This document shows, piece after piece, positions 9,163 through 11,550 of a stretch of DNA of 11,550 nucleotides. Source of the stretch: Deltaproteobacteria bacterium (lineage in GTDB: Bacteria > Desulfobacterota > Syntrophia > Syntrophales > UBA2210); contig JAFGSH010000234.1 of the NCBI GenBank assembly GCA_016934695.1, positions 1-11,550 of the forward strand, read 5' to 3'. Within the stretch, counting starts at the first letter, position 1. Each line of letters opens with the position of its first letter. Position numbers and translations under genes: made by a program. The notes under the pieces were generated by a model that saw nothing but the letters and a program-made list of their open reading frames with translations, was not told where the DNA came from and did not search any database.

Positions 9163-10491
9163 TTAAGCCATCACTATCTTGTCTTCCGCGCCGGTGATCC
9201 CCTTCGTCGCGTTGCGCGTATCGATCACGAGACGGGAGTTCCTGACGATGTCGGCGAAATCATAATCCGAATGGTCGGTCACAATGATAACCGCATCCGC
9301 CTCCGCGAGGGTCTCCGGGGTGAGCGGGATCGATTTCATGTGAAAGTTGTGTTTTCTCGTCGGTCTGAGCTGCGGTATCCAGGGATCGTTATAGGACACC
9401 ACGGCCCCCCGCTCCAGGAGCATCTTCATGATCACATAGCTGGGCGATTCCCGCTCATCGTCGACGTCCTTCTTGTAGGCGACCCCCAGGACCAGAATGC
9501 GACTCCCCTTTATGCTTTTTCTCTCTCTGTTCAGGGCCTCTACGGTCTTTTCTATGACGTACGAAGGCATAGAGACATTAATCTCGCCAGCAAGGTGTAT
9601 GAACCGGGTGGCAAAGTCGTACTCCCTCGCCTTCCAGGAGAGGTAGAAGGGGTCGATCGGTATGCAGTGACCGCCGAGACCGGGGCCCGGGTAAAAGGGG
9701 GAGAAACCGAAGGGTTTGGTGGCTGCGGCGTCGATGACCTCGAATATATCAATCCCCATCTTGTGGGCGAGAACCTTGAGCTCGTTCACCAGGGCGATAT
9801 TGACCGAGCGGAAGGTGTTCTCCAGGATCTTCACCAGCTCGGCCGCCCTGGCCGAGGACACCGGAACGGCACGCGTGATACAGTCGTACAGGGTCCGTGC
9901 CACCTCCAGGCAGGCGGGGGTTATACCCCCTACCACCTTCGGGGTGTTCGAGGCGCTGAAGGTCTTGTTTCCGGGATCCTCCCGCTCCGGCGAGTAGGCG
10001 AGAAAGAAGTCGGTGCCGGCCCGCATTTCCCCCCCTTCCAGACGGGGAAGAATCATCTCCTCGGTTGTCCCGGGGTACGTCGTGCTCTCCAAGACGACGA
10101 GCTGTCCGGCCCGGAGGCGCATCGCTATGGTTGCCGTGGTCTCGACGAGGTACGTCAGATCGGGCTCCATCTTGTCGGTCAGGGGGGTTGGCACGCAGAT
10201 GAGGATGCAGTCCGCCTCTCTCAGGCGGTCGAAATCACCGGTTGCATCGAACCGTCCCGCCCCGATCATCTCCGCAACGGGCTCTATGGGAACATGTTTT
10301 ATGTACGATTCTCCCTTGAGGAGCTTGTCGATCTTCTCGGAATCCAGATCGAAACCGACGACTCGAAAACCGTTCTTCCCGAAATGGATCGCAAGGGGAA
10401 GGCCGACATATCCCAGACCGATAATCCCCACCGTCGCGGTTCGATCTTCTATCATCTTGATCAGTTTTGTTTTCCTGTCCACCGTTCCCAC
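9163..10491 (-). CDS. wbpA: Nucleotide sugar dehydrogenase, WbpA type (UDP-N-acetylglucosamine 6-dehydrogenase-like)
   Basis: 442 residues. The family oxidises the C6 hydroxyl of a UDP-sugar to a carboxylate using 2 NAD+, giving uronic acid precursors for O-antigen or capsule. The Rossmann motif [13 protein letters not shown] (22-34) is followed by an acidic strand end FDLDS (47-51). [11 protein letters not shown] (135-145) and [14 protein letters not shown] (165-178) are typical of the WbpA/Pal/TviB branch rather than UDP-glucose dehydrogenase. Lys221 in [13 protein letters not shown], Cys276 in [11 protein letters not shown] (the thiohemiacetal nucleophile) and the C-terminal [16 protein letters not shown] (336-351) complete the active site. 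The exact sugar cannot be fixed from sequence. The GTG start at 10489-10491 is 1 nt after the preceding stop; GTG at 10480-10482 is an alternative. No other polysaccharide genes are in the window. Confidence 0.93.
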   Translation of the reverse strand: MGTVDRKTKLIKMIEDRTATVGIIGLGYVGLPLAIHFGKNGFRVVGFDLDSEKIDKLLKGESYIKHVPIEPVAEMIGAGRFDATGDFDRLREADCILICVPTPLTDKMEPDLTYLVETTATIAMRLRAGQLVVLESTTYPGTTEEMILPRLEGGEMRAGTDFFLAYSPEREDPGNKTFSASNTPKVVGGITPACLEVARTLYDCITRAVPVSSARAAELVKILENTFRSVNIALVNELKVLAHKMGIDIFEVIDAAATKPFGFSPFYPGPGLGGHCIPIDPFYLSWKAREYDFATRFIHLAGEINVSMPSYVIEKTVEALNRERKSIKGSRILVLGVAYKKDVDDERESPSYVIMKMLLERGAVVSYNDPWIPQLRPTRKHNFHMKSIPLTPETLAEADAVIIVTDHSDYDFADIVRNSRLVIDTRNATKGITGAEDKIVMA

Positions 10492-10492
10492 C

Positions 10493-11368
10493 CTATTCCA
10501 TGCCGTTCAGTTTTCTGAGCGCGAGTATGAGGGCCTGCGTTCCCAGCCTGCCGTGTCCCTGTCCCTGCACGGCTATGTAGAGTTGTCTGACCAGGGACAG
10601 CCCGGGCAGGGAGAGATCGCACCCCGCCGCTTCTTCCAGGGCGATCCCCATATCCTTGATGAAATGCTCCACGTAAAATCCGGGCGCGTAGTCCCCGCGT
10701 GCGATCTTCGGCCCCAGATTGTTGATGAGCCAGGAGCTGGCCGCCCCCTTGCCGATAATGTCGATAACGGACTGCTCGTCGAGTCCCTGTCGTGCCGCGT
10801 AGAGGAGGGATTCACAGACCCCGATCATCGTCCCGGCAACGAGGATCTGGTTGCACATCTTCGTGTGCTGACCGGCACCGGGATCCCCCATGTGGGTGAT
10901 CTCTTTCCCCATCAACCGCAGGAGGGGCAGCGCCCGTTCAAAGGCGTCCCTGTCTCCGCCGACCATGATAGCAAGGGTAGCCTCCCTGGCCCCGCGATCG
11001 CCACCGGAAACGGGGGCGTCGAGGCTGGCGATCCCCTCTTTCGAGGCCTCCTCGGCTATCCTCACGGCGAGTTTCGGGCTGCTCGTCGTCATGTCCACCA
11101 CCGTCCGGCATCCGCCCCCGGCGGGGATGATCCCCTCGTCGCCAAGGTATACCTCCTCCACGTCCCGGGGATGCCCGACGATTGTGAAGATGATCTCCGC
11201 GTTGCGGGCGACCTCTGCGGGGGAGGCACACCAGCATCCTCCTCTCTGTATGAGCCCTTCCGCCTTTTCCGGTGTCCGGTTGTACAGGAAGAGATCGTGT
11301 CCGGCGTCACAGATGTGTCCCGCCATCGAAGCACCCATGACTCCCGTTCCTATCCAGCCGATTTTCAT
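10493..11368 (-). CDS. NAD(P)-dependent beta-hydroxyacid dehydrogenase (3-hydroxyisobutyrate dehydrogenase family)
   Basis: 291 residues from the ATG at 11366-11368, normal for the family. The Rossmann motif GWIGTGVMGASMA (4-16) begins the NAD(P) domain, and YNRTPEKAEGL (29-39) places an Arg-Thr after the second strand, a pattern I associate with NADP(H) preference. DAPVSGGDRGA (117-127) is the substrate-binding signature, and Lys170 in GAGQHTKMCNQI (164-175) is the catalytic lysine. The all-helical second domain, with the EHFIKDMGIALE segment, fits glyoxylate/succinic semialdehyde reductases and 2-hydroxy-3-oxopropionate reductases as well as 3-hydroxyisobutyrate dehydrogenase. The substrate is therefore undecided. 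The frame extends 13 codons upstream but lacks a better start; AAAGGGA lies 9 nt before the chosen ATG. It heads the minus-strand series and is coupled to the WbpA-type gene. Confidence 0.93.
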   Translation of the reverse strand: MKIGWIGTGVMGASMAGHICDAGHDLFLYNRTPEKAEGLIQRGGCWCASPAEVARNAEIIFTIVGHPRDVEEVYLGDEGIIPAGGGCRTVVDMTTSSPKLAVRIAEEASKEGIASLDAPVSGGDRGAREATLAIMVGGDRDAFERALPLLRLMGKEITHMGDPGAGQHTKMCNQILVAGTMIGVCESLLYAARQGLDEQSVIDIIGKGAASSWLINNLGPKIARGDYAPGFYVEHFIKDMGIALEEAAGCDLSLPGLSLVRQLYIAVQGQGHGRLGTQALILALRKLNGME

Positions 11369-11500
11369 CGCTTTATGTCCCTTTTGAGCGGAAATGGCCC
11401 CCCGCATAAATGTGTTCCTGATGTATCAGATGCAGGGGAAAACATCAACGTATTTTAAGCTCCCCTTGCTTTTGGAAAGGGCTTCGGATACGTACCTGTC
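11369..11500. promoter_or_regulatory. Divergent intergenic region
   Basis: A 132-bp region between the outward-facing beta-hydroxyacid dehydrogenase (-) and the radical SAM-like gene (+). It must hold at least one promoter if the minus-strand series starts here. I see AAAGGGA (11378-11384, minus strand) as the ribosome site of the dehydrogenase, but no convincing -35/-10 pair on either strand. An imperfect hairpin around 11456-11486 (AAGC with CCC against GGGCTT) is too interrupted to call. Confidence 0.35.
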
Positions 11501-11550
11501 ATGAGCAAAAGGATTCTTCTCGTCAATCCCTGGATACACGATTTTGCGGC
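11501..11550 (+). CDS. B12-binding radical SAM-like protein, N-terminal fragment
   Basis: Only the first 16 codons and two bases are in the window. The peptide MSKRILLVNPWIHDFA matches the start of B12-binding-domain radical SAM proteins of anaerobes, which begin 'x-[VI]-L-L-[IV]-N-P-W-I-x-D-F-A-A-[YF]-D'. That first strand of the cobalamin-binding Rossmann-like domain is distinctive, but the radical SAM CxxxCxxC motif lies outside the window and is unconfirmed. No good Shine-Dalgarno site is seen within 12 nt of the ATG. The in-frame stop TAA at 11456-11458 and the absence of other start codons after it make 11501 the likely start. Confidence 0.6.
   Translation, partial: MSKRILLVNPWIHDFA

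Noticed and set aside
9157..10518. 453-codon open frame on the plus strand
   Set aside because: It mirrors the WbpA-type gene, whose protein has complete family motifs. The antisense product is Gly/Arg/His-rich without any domain.
10013..11458. 481-codon open frame on the plus strand
   Set aside because: It is antisense to two well-supported dehydrogenase genes and its translation shows no family signature.

Overview
The window is a compact bacterial chromosome segment with short intergenic gaps, mostly strong Shine-Dalgarno sites and moderately high GC (judged by eye, not computed). The gene content is an acyl-CoA synthetase of the ADP-forming type, a MIP18/DUF59 protein, a UPF0280 protein, a DUF1285 protein and the start of a B12-binding radical SAM protein. 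It resembles anaerobic Desulfobacterota (the former Deltaproteobacteria, syntrophs and sulfate reducers). That placement is an inference from family distribution, not a database result.

Layout. Positions 1-282 (+) hold the C-terminal end of an acyl-CoA synthetase CoA-binding/ligase subunit. It converges with a small MIP18-family gene (304-576, -). That gene is divergent from a nitroreductase (671-1339, +), and the 94-bp region between them carries the two ribosome sites and a possible promoter. The nitroreductase converges with a long minus-strand series, and a GC-rich hairpin lies in the 121-bp junction.

The minus-strand series runs from about 11368 down to 1461. In transcription order it is: a beta-hydroxyacid dehydrogenase, a WbpA-type nucleotide-sugar dehydrogenase (1-nt gap), D-aminoacyl-tRNA deacylase dtd (34-nt gap), a DUF1285 protein (overlapping dtd), guaB (stop/start overlap TAATG), dnaE (62-nt gap), a UPF0280/ApbE-like protein (54-nt gap) and an RssA-type patatin (22-nt gap). 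The tight spacing and overlaps suggest one or two operons. The contents mix housekeeping replication, guanine nucleotide synthesis and tRNA proofreading with sugar-nucleotide oxidation and two poorly characterised families. At the right edge a divergent gene begins at 11501 (+), the N-terminus of a B12-binding radical SAM-like protein.

No rRNA, tRNA, CRISPR, insertion sequence, prophage or long repeat was seen, and no non-coding stretch exceeds 300 bases. I found no convincing new multi-gene system. The best leads are a DnaE whose PHP domain seems to keep a full metal-ligand set, the uncharacterised DUF1285 and UPF0280 partners flanking guaB-dnaE, and a tightly coupled pair of NAD(P)-dependent dehydrogenases.
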